Below are positions 36,301 through 48,686 of a stretch of 64,000 nt of DNA, piece by piece. Location: the NCBI GenBank assembly GCA_000328365.1, contig KB309435.1, positions 5,629 to 69,628 on the forward strand, in the 5' to 3' direction. Positions within the stretch are counted from its first letter, which is position 1, and each line of letters begins with the position of its first letter. Under the pieces are notes generated by a model that was given only the letters and a program-made list of their open reading frames with translations, ran no database searches and was not told where the DNA came from. This DNA comes from Capitella teleta (Eukaryota > Annelida > Polychaeta > Capitellidae). A program made the translations under genes and the position numbers.

Positions 36301-38494
36301 TCGTTTTAATGTCTTTGGTTGATCCATTTAATGTTTCTGTGTTGCACAATAAGAATAACTGTCTTGTAAGATAGGGTTTCATCAGATTTAAAAGCTCTCC
36401 TTTGGTCAAATGTATTAGAATAAATCATTTGCCTTCGGCTCGTGACTTATTTAAGCATTTGACCTCAGGAGAGTATAGTCCGAGGTGACCCAATCCTAAA
36501 AGGCATTTATCCTTACAATAGTTGTGCCTCGAGGGCATATGGCTGGCTTTCTTTTGCCATATGCCATCTAGGAACACAGCACCCACGTAATAACCGCTAT
36601 TATGCAATATATGCAAGACGAATGAAGTGCAGTGTAAGTGCTTATAGGCCTATAATCCTATGCGCATCGATGGATATCAGAATGATGAAAATCCCTCGAA
36701 TGGTGCAACAGAGCTAACAATGGGAATTGTTGATTTGAAACGGGAATTGGGAGTGATCTCTGGTGGGCTTGATTTGTCGAGGTGATTGGCGATCTCGTTT
36801 GTCTCAGTACGTGACCTCTATTAGCTTATCATTGACCCTCATGCACTATGAGTCATTAACGAATAATGACGAGATGGAAATTATTGACATTTCACGAACA
36901 GCCAATGCTAGTCTGCTGGTCGTGATTTTTCACTTAATGACAATGTACGCTGGTCGATTGACCCTCATTGACATCGGTAAAGGAAGTTGAGGTACATCGT
37001 GAAGGGATTAAACTCAATGAACTGCTGCTGTCAGACAGGAGCAATGATTGAAGCCTGTATTAGCCAGCAAATACTTCTGTCTTCGAGAACAACAATAGAC
37101 AGTTTACCGCAGTTTACCGCTTTCCTTATGAGGCAGTGCCCTTGGAATTAGCAAATTCCTGTTAGAATTATCACGGAAATCAGTCATTTTCCTAAATGGT
37201 TAACCCACAGTTTAGTTTGTTAAATTTTCACTAGCGGAAGGATGAGTGGGTTGTTGACGCGTCTACAATTACGGAGAATAGGAGGAAAAGAGAGAGAGTT
37301 CATTCAACTCAATCCAGGTAGTGTTATGTCAATGGGTGAAGGACGAGGGCGTAGACCATTCTCCCGAGAAAAACTAAATCGACCGGACTGTCTGCCCACA
37401 TGATGTCTTACCTCGGTGCAGCCTTGCAATCTGCAAAGATTACAGAGGAGAAAAAACACACGGCTTCAACACCTCCACCTCTCCAGAGTCCTGACCCTCG
37501 GTGCCAACGGGAACGTCAGAATGAGAAAGTTCTCTCCCAGCGGACGTTACTAAAGAAAGGAATCGGTCATTGCTCCTTTAGTCAATGTTTTGTGAGCAAA
37601 ATCCTTCAGGGCAGAGGTCAAAGTGCACGAGGGACATACATAGGATTAAGTGCATAGAATTATAATCTATCGGAAGAAAATCAGGCCTCCAAGTTACATT
37701 TCGTCGTCAAGTGTTAAGTCATGAATCCCATAATAGCCCCTCTAACGTTGCTGCCTGGCTGTAAAGTCAGAGTCAGTCTCTTCAGGGATAAAGTGAGTCT
37801 ATCATGCAAATGTCATGATTCCTTGAATGCTTCGCCCAACCCTGCTGTCGCTATAATGATGGCTATTTTGTCCTCTGGGACAATAGCCACTCCTACGCAG
37901 TCACTTCCAACACTCCCCGATTCGCTCTCTTGGAATTCGGATCCTCTCCGATTGTCATTGTACGTACGGCTCCTCCGTGGCCACTTGAGCGAGAGAAGCC
38001 GCTAATTGATGGGTCAAGCGGTCAGATGTGGGAGGACAGATAGTTGTCTGGACCATGCATTCATTCTGGTGGAAATTTATTGGCTGTTGATCTCGATTGA
38101 GGGATGATTTACCTCTTGCCTCTATATTTAGCTACTCTATAGGCTTACCAACTCTATACGTTATTCAATGTGATATTTGTATATTTGACTCAGTGGCAGC
38201 TAGTTTTGGTCTTTCAATTCAGGGTGGGGGGGGGTGGGGGTTGAACCCCAGGTGAAAATTACATCTTAGGTTGGGACAATAATAAAGGGATCAATGACCT
38301 TGATTATTGGATAATGAATTATAATTGTTATTGTTATCATATGTAATATGAATTGGATGGGACCGAAACCCTTAAATGCTGCGATATATACAAGTAATCC
38401 GTCTGCCATGCGGACTGATCATATCGCTGATTTAATGGCCAAAATGAAATGAATACTTGCAAACTATGATATATATACCTGTACAATCACCTTA
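36301..38494. other. Non-coding DNA
   Basis: A G-rich tract with nine consecutive G lies at about 38222-38250. A minus-strand frame near 37817-38003 reads like protein in composition, but has no recognised domain. No gene is called. Confidence 0.45.
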
Positions 38495-39010
38495 TCAGTA
38501 CAGCCCGGCTATGCAACATCCCAAACTTAGCAGCACAGCCTGCTTCACCGCGGTTTGTTCAGTTATATTAGTGGTTGTCAAAGGCATGACATCTTTTTGA
38601 TCTTGACCAAGTTTCGGGATCTGGAAATATATTTGGCGAGAATCATTAAAAGTTTGTATAGGAGCACAAAATTTACCGATTTTTTTAGATTGTTTCTGTT
38701 TGATGTTAATGCCATTTGATGTTGGTGTTTCCTTGTTGGGCTTCTTCTGAGATGTGACCTTGGATCGTGGGTTACAATAGGGAACGTTGTTCTGATGTAT
38801 TTTGGCCCTTAATTCCTCTAACACAACTTGCTTATCGAGCATTGCCGCATGACAAGTCTTCCTTCCCGTAGTAAGGTTTACGACTGCGTCCAGGCCAAGA
38901 ATTGTTAGAGTTGTATTTCGGAATTTTTCTAGTTTACTCTGACAGTTATCTACCGGCCATATATATCGCGATGGATTTGTGATTATGTCTATGTGTACTA
39001 TATTTTGCAT
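38495..39010 (-). CDS. Open reading frame of unknown function (171 codons)
   Basis: This is the longest open frame in the window that is not explained by a simple repeat, an N gap, or a shadow of the lectin or receptor. It starts at an ATG with A at -3 (GAAATATGC) and ends in TGA. The product is mixed: an N-terminal third with WPVDNCQSKLEKFRNTTL, then a lysine/glutamine-rich middle (SQKKPNKETPTSNG and KQKQSKKIGKF) and a short hydrophobic C-terminus (AVLLSLGCCIAGLY). There is no signal peptide, zinc finger or repeat that I recognise. It could be a single-exon gene, a large exon, a decayed transposon ORF or chance. Stops are frequent in AT-rich DNA, so 171 codons is unusual but not decisive. 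Confidence 0.2.
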   Translation of the reverse strand: MQNIVHIDIITNPSRYIWPVDNCQSKLEKFRNTTLTILGLDAVVNLTTGRKTCHAAMLDKQVVLEELRAKIHQNNVPYCNPRSKVTSQKKPNKETPTSNGINIKQKQSKKIGKFCAPIQTFNDSRQIYFQIPKLGQDQKDVMPLTTTNITEQTAVKQAVLLSLGCCIAGLY

Positions 39011-41099
39011 ATTTCTTTAAGTAGCTTTACTAGTTATGTGGATAAACGTTAAATGAAATTTTAAAACTGGCTTATCTTTGGCTTTATGAAATAATAAATG
39101 ACGATGTGAAAAGACATTTGGTTTTATTCGGCTGCAATCCAGCTACATGACACATCGATTCTACTTTCAGGTCTGGTTCTTGGAATTCAGCGGAATACGG
39201 AAAGAGGCATCAAACATGCAAGATCTCTTCGCCTCAAACCTCCTGGTGGTTTGCTCTACGTGTATCTGCTGAAATCGAATTCAAATCCGTTTGCAATCAG
39301 GGCTAACACGCCGACCTCATGCAGGACATTACTCACGCTGACTGCCTCTCCTGACTTGCAGGTATATGTGTGCGTATGTACATGTGAATGTGCATGTGCA
39401 TATGCATGTGGACGTGCATGCATGCGCATGTGAAGGCGGAAAACTAAGCCTCGAAACAAATGATCGGAAGATTGATGAGTCGTGTGAATTTCAGAATTCA
39501 AGTTGACTGCAGAATGATTTATTGCACATTGATTATCAATAATACTAATATAATCCTAACACTAACACAAGGCATAACACCGACTTTCAATGTAGGTTTA
39601 TATATACACTCTGTTAACTATATTATAATCGCAGTCATCTCCTGCCTTCTTCTCGGAACTACGGGACATGGCGCCTGTATCAAAAGGGGATTTCTGTAGA
39701 ATGGCTACCTGTCAGGTTCATCTGCCGGTCATCAGACATTGCGTAACTATTCTGACATAAGCAGACAATGTTTACGCAGGTCATCTTGGGCTCCGGGTAG
39801 GGTAGGGTTAGCCCCCATTGAAATCACGCAATCATTATGGGTAACTGGCCAGGTGCGGTCGTACATCGTGAAATCGCACCTTGATTACTGGGTTGAGATG
39901 GACACTCTCTCCTCCACACATAAATCGAACAAGATGCTTACGTCATAACGGGCGGTGCGTGTGCACCTGCTGGGAGTTTTGAGGACATACCCCCTCTTAT
40001 ATTAGATAAACAAGACTCAATTATTCGAGCATTGTTACAAACGGCGAAGAATTAAGTTTCAGCTGGATGACAGTATAATTGACTCCTAATTTATCTCCCT
40101 CTCCCTGCATAATTCGCACAATAACAGAATTACAATTGGCTTTGAGCTCTTGCAAAGGTTATTGCATAATTCTGTTTTTGTGATGAGTCAGGAGACGATT
40201 CAATGCCCTCAGCTCATGTTTGATGTATTCTTTGTTTAAGTGTTTTCGCGAAGTCAAGGGATGTTTACCGACACGCACCGAGCGGCTTTCTTCGTGGTTC
40301 AACCAACATTGCCCTTTGCAAGCGTTGATCACCTTTGAAGCTCCGGTATTCACCCTGACTAGAAATACAAACTTTAAACAAAGATAAGATAAGACAAGAT
40401 AAAGGTGCATGTACATGTATTATAATGGTTCAACCATTTGAAGAAATAAAGAAAATAAGTAATCTCTCTTTGTAAGATGAATTTATGAAGTTGTGTGGTG
40501 GTATTTCGCTCATATATTAGGCCAAAAATGGCCGAAACACCGATAAATCTTCGTCGCTTATATTTATATCACATGCTTTCAAAATCACACATATTCTCGT
40601 ATACTCGATCTCGTATACTAAAGCCTGTATAATTATAAACAAAGTGTAGCATCGACAAATTCAGAGCGCCACAGTCGAATACTGCACTGTAGAATGCCCA
40701 ACATTGCCCAATAGGCCTGAAACATTTCGCATCAAGTTTACTATGAAAAGAAGAATTATTGTCATGGGTCGGAACGCATCACACATGCAATAACTCATAT
40801 CGAACACATTCGGTGCATTGTCTGCTTCGATCGCTTTCGGTATTTAATGCGCTTATCTGCCAATCTGAGCACAAATACATTAGGAGATAACATAGTTAAG
40901 CGTGATTGATTATAGACCCTCCGCCAGATCACACAACAATTATGGTCACGTTATGATACATGCAACCGCTAATGGAGATTGATGAATTTTCATTCGTTTA
41001 TAGCATGCTATTAAATCTGGTTAATGGTTTTAAAATAACTATGTTGGATTAATATATGAGAGGTGGGATAAATGAAAAACCGATAATCCCATAGAAATA
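39011..41099. other. Non-coding DNA
   Basis: Contains an alternating purine-pyrimidine tract of GTATGT/GTGCAT words (39361-39432), a possible Z-DNA-forming stretch. Nothing else is recognised. Confidence 0.5.
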
Positions 41100-41345
41100 T
41101 AAAGGATGCTAGAATGTTAATGGGGTCACGTGATCGGTCAGAATTGAAGCGAGATTTTAGGAGACTACAAACAGCTCAATGAAAACTTGACATACTGGTG
41201 CTCTATGCTATAAATAGCATACAACAGTCCCCTTAAATTCCAAGCTACTGCAAATGGGCGCTTCAACATTGCACAGTCATTCTAGTACTTTTATGGACAA
41301 TCCTATCCGTCGTTCACAGGGCCCTTGTCCCCATGCAAGCCCTCC
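41100..41345 (+). repeat. Dispersed repeat family B, copy 3 (longest)
   Basis: Matches copy 2 (16385-16625) through GGGGTCACGTGATCGGTCAG and GGCGCTTCAACATT, and copy 1 (12929-13012) through TTCCAAGCTACTGCAAATG and CCATGCAAGC. It therefore links the two shorter copies into one family. Confidence 0.78.
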
Positions 41346-42082
41346 AATTGAATGATGGCCACTTCTACAACACAACCCAATCAGGGAGTCCCTTGCGATT
41401 AGTCTTCTATATCAGAGCAAGAGGCTTACGTAACAAGGAGACAGCAGTGCTGGTATGAGCGTACATCAGGAAATGAGAGTTCTTAGTTTATACCAGCGTT
41501 TCCTTTCTTGACAGATTTGATAATAAACAGAATTACATACAATATAAAAATACGTAATCGCAATATCATGTTGTGACTGCGTCAACCGAAACCGCCAGAA
41601 CACGAATACCGAAAGATTTCTGCTCGAGTCACTAATATTACACATATAACATATATAATATATTATCATAATTATAAACATAGAGACACTCAATGGGCGA
41701 TTGATTTGTTGATCCATAAGTAATCATGCGTCACGAACTAAAATATACAAAGTTCAACATGAGCCAAAAGCCATATAAATATATATCAGCGAAAATAATC
41801 GAAATTAACATGGCCGACTTGACAAAAATGTATAATTATGTAAGTTGAGTTCGTTTCATTTAGCGTGAAGCCATGCGATGTCATCCAAAAAACTCCATTC
41901 GCTCGATGGGTTTACTGAGTAAGGACTGAAAACGCATAACGCATAGATATGCGGAATATTCGACAAACAACATGACATGGAGCGTCGCATCGTCACTGCG
42001 TACAAGTCTATGTTCTGTCCGATACCACTGTCCTGCACAACATCGATCGCGAGTGTCATCTTCTGGAGAGGAAAGAACGTGA
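41346..42082. other. Non-coding DNA
   Basis: AT-rich, with no recognised gene. The last 100 bases may be the upstream part of the LINE fragment that follows. Confidence 0.45.
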
Positions 42083-42665
42083 GCAGCTTGAACATGCGTT
42101 CATTTCACCCCGTCTGGACGATGGCAAAGCGTTCCTGTATGGACTCCTCCAGAGACTGTTGATGTCACTGCGGCACATCGGGAAGATCGCCGCGAAAATT
42201 GTTACGCAACGCATCACACCGGTTTTAATGGACATGCCTTGGCTGCCTGCTACTCAGAGAATTAAGTACTCAAATGCACTGCTGACTTTAAGTGTGTGCA
42301 ACTGTGCATGACATGCTAATTGTCCGTGTGACCTGCTGCACAGTGCCTTACCAACACGATCTCTCCACTCATCCGAGCTAAACCATATACTGAGTGTCCA
42401 TTGATTTACAATAGCTCAGTTCTGAATAGAGAGTTTGAGATGAACGCCTGGGAATTATGGAACGCGTTGCCAGACAGACTGCGACAAGCGGCGTACATGT
42501 CTGTTTTTAAAGAAATAATTGAAAACTTTTCTTTTGATCAGATATCTTACCTGATTTTATGAGCTCCGAGTTTTGAGCACTCATTTGTTATTTTACGCTT
42601 TATAAAATTAAAATACATTATAATTTATCATTATAATAAAAATATATAACATACAAAGTGAGCCA
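42083..42665 (+). mobile_element. CR1/L2-type LINE, reverse transcriptase 3' fragment
   Basis: The plus strand carries the conserved C-terminal part of a CR1/L2-clade reverse transcriptase ORF: EHAFISPRLDDG, then FLYGLLQRLL, IAAKIVTQ, ITPVLMDMPWLPATQRIKY and LLTLSVCN. In other frames follow DLLHSALPTRSLHSSEL and NAWELWNALPDRLRQAAYMS, ending VFKEIIENFSFD. These match the family's HAF-x-x-SRLD, YGLP, ITPVL-x-x-LHWLP-x-x-xRI and LWN-x-LP motifs in order. Reading needs several frame changes and passes an in-frame TGA, so it is a dead 5'-truncated copy. AT-rich sequence to 42665 is probably its 3' untranslated region and tail. Confidence 0.88.
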
Positions 42666-42843
42666 AATTATTCAAAAAAATAACTATCTGGTATGGATTG
42701 ACTATGTTATTCTTCGCCCATTTATGGAAATAAATCAAGAAAAAAGTGTATGTTGAATGAGGGGGCGCAAAGAGGGCCAAATCAGATGAGCCCCTGAACG
42801 AGCATTAAGGAATGTCATCTCTTGTATGGCGCTTCAAACATAG
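42666..42843. other. Short non-coding stretch
   Basis: Ends in GGCGCTTCAAACATAGCACA (42824-42843), which resembles the GGCGCTTCAACATTGCACA word of family B, directly before the family A copy. This suggests that the two families may be parts of one longer element. Confidence 0.45.
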
Positions 42844-43195
42844 CACACTCAAGCAAAGCAATAGTACCAGATCATTGCCTTAATTATGCGTTCAATATTA
42901 AGCTTATCCATGGTCCGGGGCCTAGTTTGCCGCCAAAAGTGGAAATATTGCGGGATGATGAGTGCACTCTATTTATTGAGATAAATCGGCATAAAATAAT
43001 GTTGGTAAAATTGGAATAGAACTGATAGGAATAGCAGCATGTCATGGTAAACTAGCCATAGCAAGTATATATTTCTCTTATTTTGTGTAATTTTTACACT
43101 GCAATCTCTTTGTAACACTTTCTCAGAAATGTGCCATTGAAAAGCATCGAGATCTTTAAACATGGAGTGGACTACTTTTAGCCCACTCTGTATAT
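42844..43195 (+). repeat. Dispersed repeat family A, copy 2
   Basis: Full-length partner of 27121-27475, with the same conserved core TTATCCATGGTCCGGGGCC and the same tail AGATCTTTA followed by CATGGAGT. It lacks a few short insertions of copy 1. Confidence 0.9.
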
Positions 43196-44277
43196 CTTCC
43201 CATTGTTAAGAAGATTTTATACTGCTACGGGTGCCATTTGGAAATTTGCACGAAATTGAAATACACATCTCTAATAAAATTAAAAAGTAAGAATAATAAT
43301 ATTTTTTTGAAATATCAAAATTATAACTTATATATTATGTATATATAATTATAATACAATAATATATGTATATACAAATTATAAATTTCGTGATCTGCTC
43401 TTATGATACATTTTTAAATTCAAAAATAAAATAAAATACAATAAAATAAAATAATAAGTACCATCAGTCATTATAATTAATTCCAATTAATTAATGCTTC
43501 GTCTCATATAAAAGGACAGTGTGATTAAGAATTCTTAATCAATCTGCGCCATCAATATAGTGTACGCGCATTGAATTACATGTATCAGATATATCTACAA
43601 AATTATATCGTCTGCAAACGCAATCATATTGATATAATATGATATCAGCGCGATATGATATGATATCAGCAAGACAATGAGCTGCGTCGGCGACACTTCT
43701 ATCAGCCGACAAAAGCAAGATCAAAACCGTTTTTTTTTTGTTTTTTGTTTTTTTTGTTTTTTTGTTTTTTTGGTTTCTAAATGGCCAGACACTTCCATTG
43801 CGCACGTCTTTTATGACTGACAGCTCAATCGACGAAAAGACATCTCACGGGACACGAGACACAATCAAGTCTTGTCTGGTGCGACATGCTTCACGATCTC
43901 CTTAAGGTCAAACAAGTCTGCTTGAAAACATACCACATGACAATCAACAGATCACGTGACAATCACGATATTGCAATTTTGATATACATCTATACATTAT
44001 AACGTATATTAGACCCTAAAACACATGACTGTGTTCTAACTCCTGAGTAGACAGGGTTCTATGTCGCACGTTATACACACGAACACCACGTGCATAGCTG
44101 AGTACACTAGCCATGGAGTGAGCTTCAACATGTAGGATGTTGGCGGGCACCGGTTCAGTATAATCATTATCATTTTATTCGTGAAAAGAACTCTCACATT
44201 TTAATGGTGAAGAAGCAACGGAACACAACGAACAAAAACGAGAACGATTCTGCAAATAATGTGATTACAGTAAAGTA
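43196..44277. other. AT-rich non-coding DNA
   Basis: Very AT-rich from 43260 to 43500. It holds imperfect GATATGATATCAGC repeats (43630-43675) and a T/G-rich homopolymer-like tract (43730-43773). No gene is recognised. Confidence 0.5.
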
Positions 44278-44360
44278 CAGTAATTACAGGTGTTAGCGAC
44301 CACCTGTAATCAGCGACCACCTGCCCAAAGCGACCGCCTTGAAATCCGCCCGACCACTTT
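44278..44360 (+). mobile_element. Probable pogo/Tigger-like transposon terminus
   Basis: After a TA comes CAGTAATTACAGGTGTTAGC, then three spaced copies of AGCGACC(A/G)CC (44294-44333). A TA target, a CAGT start and repeated GCGACCACC words are typical of pogo/Tigger (Tc1-mariner superfamily) ends in invertebrate genomes. No opposite end and no transposase were found, so it is an isolated or truncated terminus. Confidence 0.5.
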
Positions 44361-47300
44361 ATTAACATCGTGGTACCACATAGTACAAAGGGAAGAAGGT
44401 ATTGGCTTATGGTGGCTGGAAACATTATCTGGTCCAAGATACAAGCCCCCGAGAAGCAAGCAATAGTCGGTATAAAAATCCGTATGGATGTGATAAGAAT
44501 AAAACACGTTCTGTTTGTAGAAAGAAAATAATACTGATTATAATCAGAAATCTGTAGATTCAGACCTTATCCGCACTCGTGCATTCATCCATTGCAGTTG
44601 TAAGAAGATTAGTGCTAGTAAGTGATTGATGTTCCTTTAATAGAGCGGAAAAACAATTTCCTTGGCCACAAATTTAACGCCTGTCCTCTGCATACACCTT
44701 ATCGCTCAAACATTTTCAGCGCCATACGTTGTTGGTGATTGCCACTTCCCCTGGGCGACAACTGGTCTCTGATTTATCCCATGATAAATGTCTCCGAACA
44801 AAGTTATGTAATAACTGTGAAGTTGAGTACAGAGCTCTTATAGTTGTGGTGAAAATTTGCATGGTTTATGTTACAGCTGGGTATGACGTAATTATGGTTC
44901 TGTTATGTGAAGATGTCTTTGATGTAGTCGTCTAGGCCTACTTGTCCAATCTGAAAACTGCTAATTCAGTTTTAATATTTATACCCCTGTAGCGCTGTAT
45001 CCACAAGGTGTATTGAGGTTTCATAGTTCAGACGGATGCAGCCGAAAATCGACGAGATTATTATTGGATTAAGCAACAATTTACAAATTAATTATTGTTT
45101 ACAAAGAAAGATGCACATAATGACAGATTGATGACTCAACAAGCTTGGACATTCGTTTCGTGAAATGGACTCACTCGGCTCATTATTATTATGACTGGAG
45201 TGCTCTCTTTCATCTCTACCTGTTTCATCATCATGTCTGAAATTCAGATGAAATAGAAGCTGGAATGAAAGCAGATCGTGATATTATGAATGATGTAAGT
45301 TGACAAGGAGTCAGCTCCACTTACCAATAAGTATTCAAGGGAGTTTCAATAATGAATTGCTCTCGTGGAATCTGGACATCAGCCGTCTAAAGTTAAGCGC
45401 ATTAATGAGAAGGTTATGTCACGTGAGTGTTCGGTGGCAGGAACACGAGAAGATGTCCCTCAATTGAGGTCATACTTGCATGCACATTAAACCTCTTTGA
45501 TTAGCATCTCATCGTTCAATTTCGTCTGCGTTGTCTTGGTTCATGGAGATGAATGTAAAACCGCAATAAAAAGTTATGAGCATAAGATAATGTTATTTCT
45601 GATCTGACTACAATACTAGCTGTGTACGAAATGACCTTGATATACAAAGTGGTCACAAAGGACAGTTCTTATTGCATTATTAGAGAGCAGTGCTACATAT
45701 TTTTTTTCATCCTAATAACAAGAATGGATACTCAACAAACCGCTTCTAGTTGTGGAATGCGTGACCTATTTTATGTCTATTCATGAGTGAAAGATCTAAG
45801 TAAGATATCCAGGGAGGTCCACGTGTGTGTGCACTGCCCTTTAAAGGGGATAGCGATCAGTCAATCAAGTGCAGAGCGCGTGTGCCAAAACCTGATTCAC
45901 ACATGCTCATCTCCACCACCGAATAACTCAGTCGGTTTGACCGGCTGGCTGCAATCCTATGCTGAACGTGGCGGTCGAGGCCCCAACGAGGTTATGCTTG
46001 TTAATTGTTAATTATAATTCTTCGGTGACTCTGCAATGCTGCCAAACTGTGTAACAATGCCAAGCGCTGTGTACTACTGTCTATGGTGGTATGCAGTATA
46101 AAGAACCCTTGAGATTTATCGATAAGCGTACGGGGAAACCCCGGTCCCGAGCCTTCTGTTCTGGCGTCCATATCACCCGAAGGTTTTGGGTGGAGCCATA
46201 AAACCCCATCATGTATTGGTGCAATCATTCCATTGAGATATTACGACATTAAAGTCAGATCGAGAGACAGATTACAGGAATGGCATCATGCAATGGTTAT
46301 AGTCAATATCAGACGAATCGTAATAGCAATGGGAGAGCACAATGTAATCACCAATCATTGTTAGTTACCTATATAATTTAGAGCCACTCCGTATACCCGG
46401 CGTGTTCGCTTATATGCAAGGTTGAGTGAGCCTCGCTTGTTTTCAGGATACAATTAGCATTCAGGATAACCAGTTTATTGATTATGTTCTTACCTAATTG
46501 GCTAATTGGGATCAGTTTTCAGTTTTCGCCAAATATAGAACGTTGTTGCTGGGTTTTTGTCGTCGTTTCATTGCCATTCACCTGTGTAATTTTAGTTTAT
46601 TTGTGCCTGTCGCAGGTACAAATTTCAACACACAGAAATGATGAATGTATTCTGAGTTAATACCAATTTCGATATGTTGTGCAGTTTTCAATGCTACATC
46701 GAATATACTAAATGTACATTCTGTTACAATTTCGAGTCAACTCTTAAAATTACTGGATTATTACTATTCTATTTTATTGGATGATTTATCTGCCTATGAA
46801 ATGGAACATTGTGAAGTTATGTACTTTACATAAAGAAACAAAGCCACCTGAAATGGTTAATAACCACCTGTTTACAGACAACATAATGGTTAGTAATCCT
46901 GAATGGACATAATGAAATCATAAATGCCCAACTTATTTTATTACTTTATTCTTAATAAGTATTAAGTATCTCCATGTATTTTCTCTTCACTTTAATCGTT
47001 CTTTTTCCAACTCAAGCAATTTGTGCTGATCGACGGACGGATATAAACTAAGAATGCTATATCACTGCCATTGCAACACCAATTTATCTACAAAATAATG
47101 TTACTGAACAGTAACCTATCGCGAAAAAAACCCCTCATCCATCGCCGTGGTTATTGTAATAATAATTTTGCAATCATTTACTGAGCCTTGACTGTCTAAT
47201 TGTATTCGATAAACAATGAGGCTCCCAGCTTTCCTTTGTTATGCTCAACATAGAACTGCAACTGGTTCTCGGTTAAGAACCTCACATACTTTCTTGCGTC

Positions 47301-48638
47301 CACTCCGGATTAACACTAGTACCTATAGTGCACTGGCTGAACCCGAATTCTACCTACTTAAAGGTCAACACATATACCATTTCCTCAGAATAGAGAATTT
47401 TTCTAATCCTACAAAGTGCAACACCATTGTAATGTGCTATTCTATCTAGGTCTACAGTTCTCTATCTGGGTTGTCTGCATGCACAAACGATGTTATATAA
47501 TTTTTTTGCCATTGTGCAATTTGGAGGGTGGCGACAATCGGCCAAAAACAGCCCCCTGTTGGAGCGACGAGGAACTAGCGGGTGAAAACATATATTTATT
47601 CGAGAGACACGCGCCTAACCTGGAGAACACGATTCCGCCTTCTCGTTGATGAAACGCTTGGATTGCATTGAGTGTTTGCTGTGCTCATTACGTGGCAATC
47701 AAATTAAACGTAGGGCTCAGAGCCAGTGAGTAGGCTGGAGCGAGTGGGAAGGGGTGACCCAATTCAACCGGTATACATAGGGCAACACTCCCGCATTGCA
47801 TTGCACCAACGTCCAACATCTGCATCAATTGACCAATCAGCGTCAAGCATTATTTCAAACTTTGATTGTACTTTGTACATATGAATAATGGAATGGCATG
47901 CGTGACATAGATACCACTAAACAATCATGGGAAAATATAAGTACACGATCCTGGTATTTGACATAGATCGTCTTCGACGATGGATTCAAAATAATATCAT
48001 TTCTTTGTAGTAATAATATGTTCAACAACACGAACTTTTCTGGGAGATTTTATATTTATATATTTCCATTACAATAATAATTATATTATTTTAATATATT
48101 GATGTTTTGGTTGGAGGTGACATGCTATGAAGAGCACAAGGGTTATAAAGTATAAGCATGGTACAGACAGGTGTTACCACCTGCACTCCGGTGACTCGTT
48201 GCATGTTTTGATGTTCTGTTGACGGTAACAAGAAACCCAATCGTCCAGGAAGTCGCAGACAGGGCCTTCGGGTGATTTGTCTTAAAATGGAGAAACTAAA
48301 TTAATTACGAGTCGTCTTCCTTGTGCAATCTATCCTGGGGTCTACTATTTCCAACACGTCAAGCGTACTTTGCACCAGTGTAGATCTGAGCTGAGGAAAC
48401 CAGCAACGAGAACAATCATGTTGAAAATACAGATTATTTACATTAATCCGATTTCTCGTCTTCATCATTCTCCCAGTAAAAATGCGGAAAACCAGTCAGC
48501 TTAGTGCGAGCAATCAGCGAGTTTCGAGGAAAATACGGCCCTGTTTTGTAATAATTGGTTCCTAATAAAAAAATCGTGACATTTCTGCTAACAATGTCTA
48601 TATAAGTATGCAAAATTGCTAGCACGTGGTTGAAAGCA
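44361..48638. other. Non-coding DNA
   Basis: Many short frames of 60-80 codons on both strands, none with a recognisable domain. No RNA gene or repeat family is seen. Confidence 0.5.
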
Positions 48639-48686
48639 GTGTCACCTGTTGTGTCACCCAGAGTGTCACCCACGGTGTCACCTAGT
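48639..48686. repeat. 12-bp tandem repeat, four copies
   Basis: Four units beginning GTGTCACC. On the minus strand they read in frame as LGDTVGDTLGDTTGDT inside a 98-codon open frame (48443-48739), whose product I do not recognise. Confidence 0.85.
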
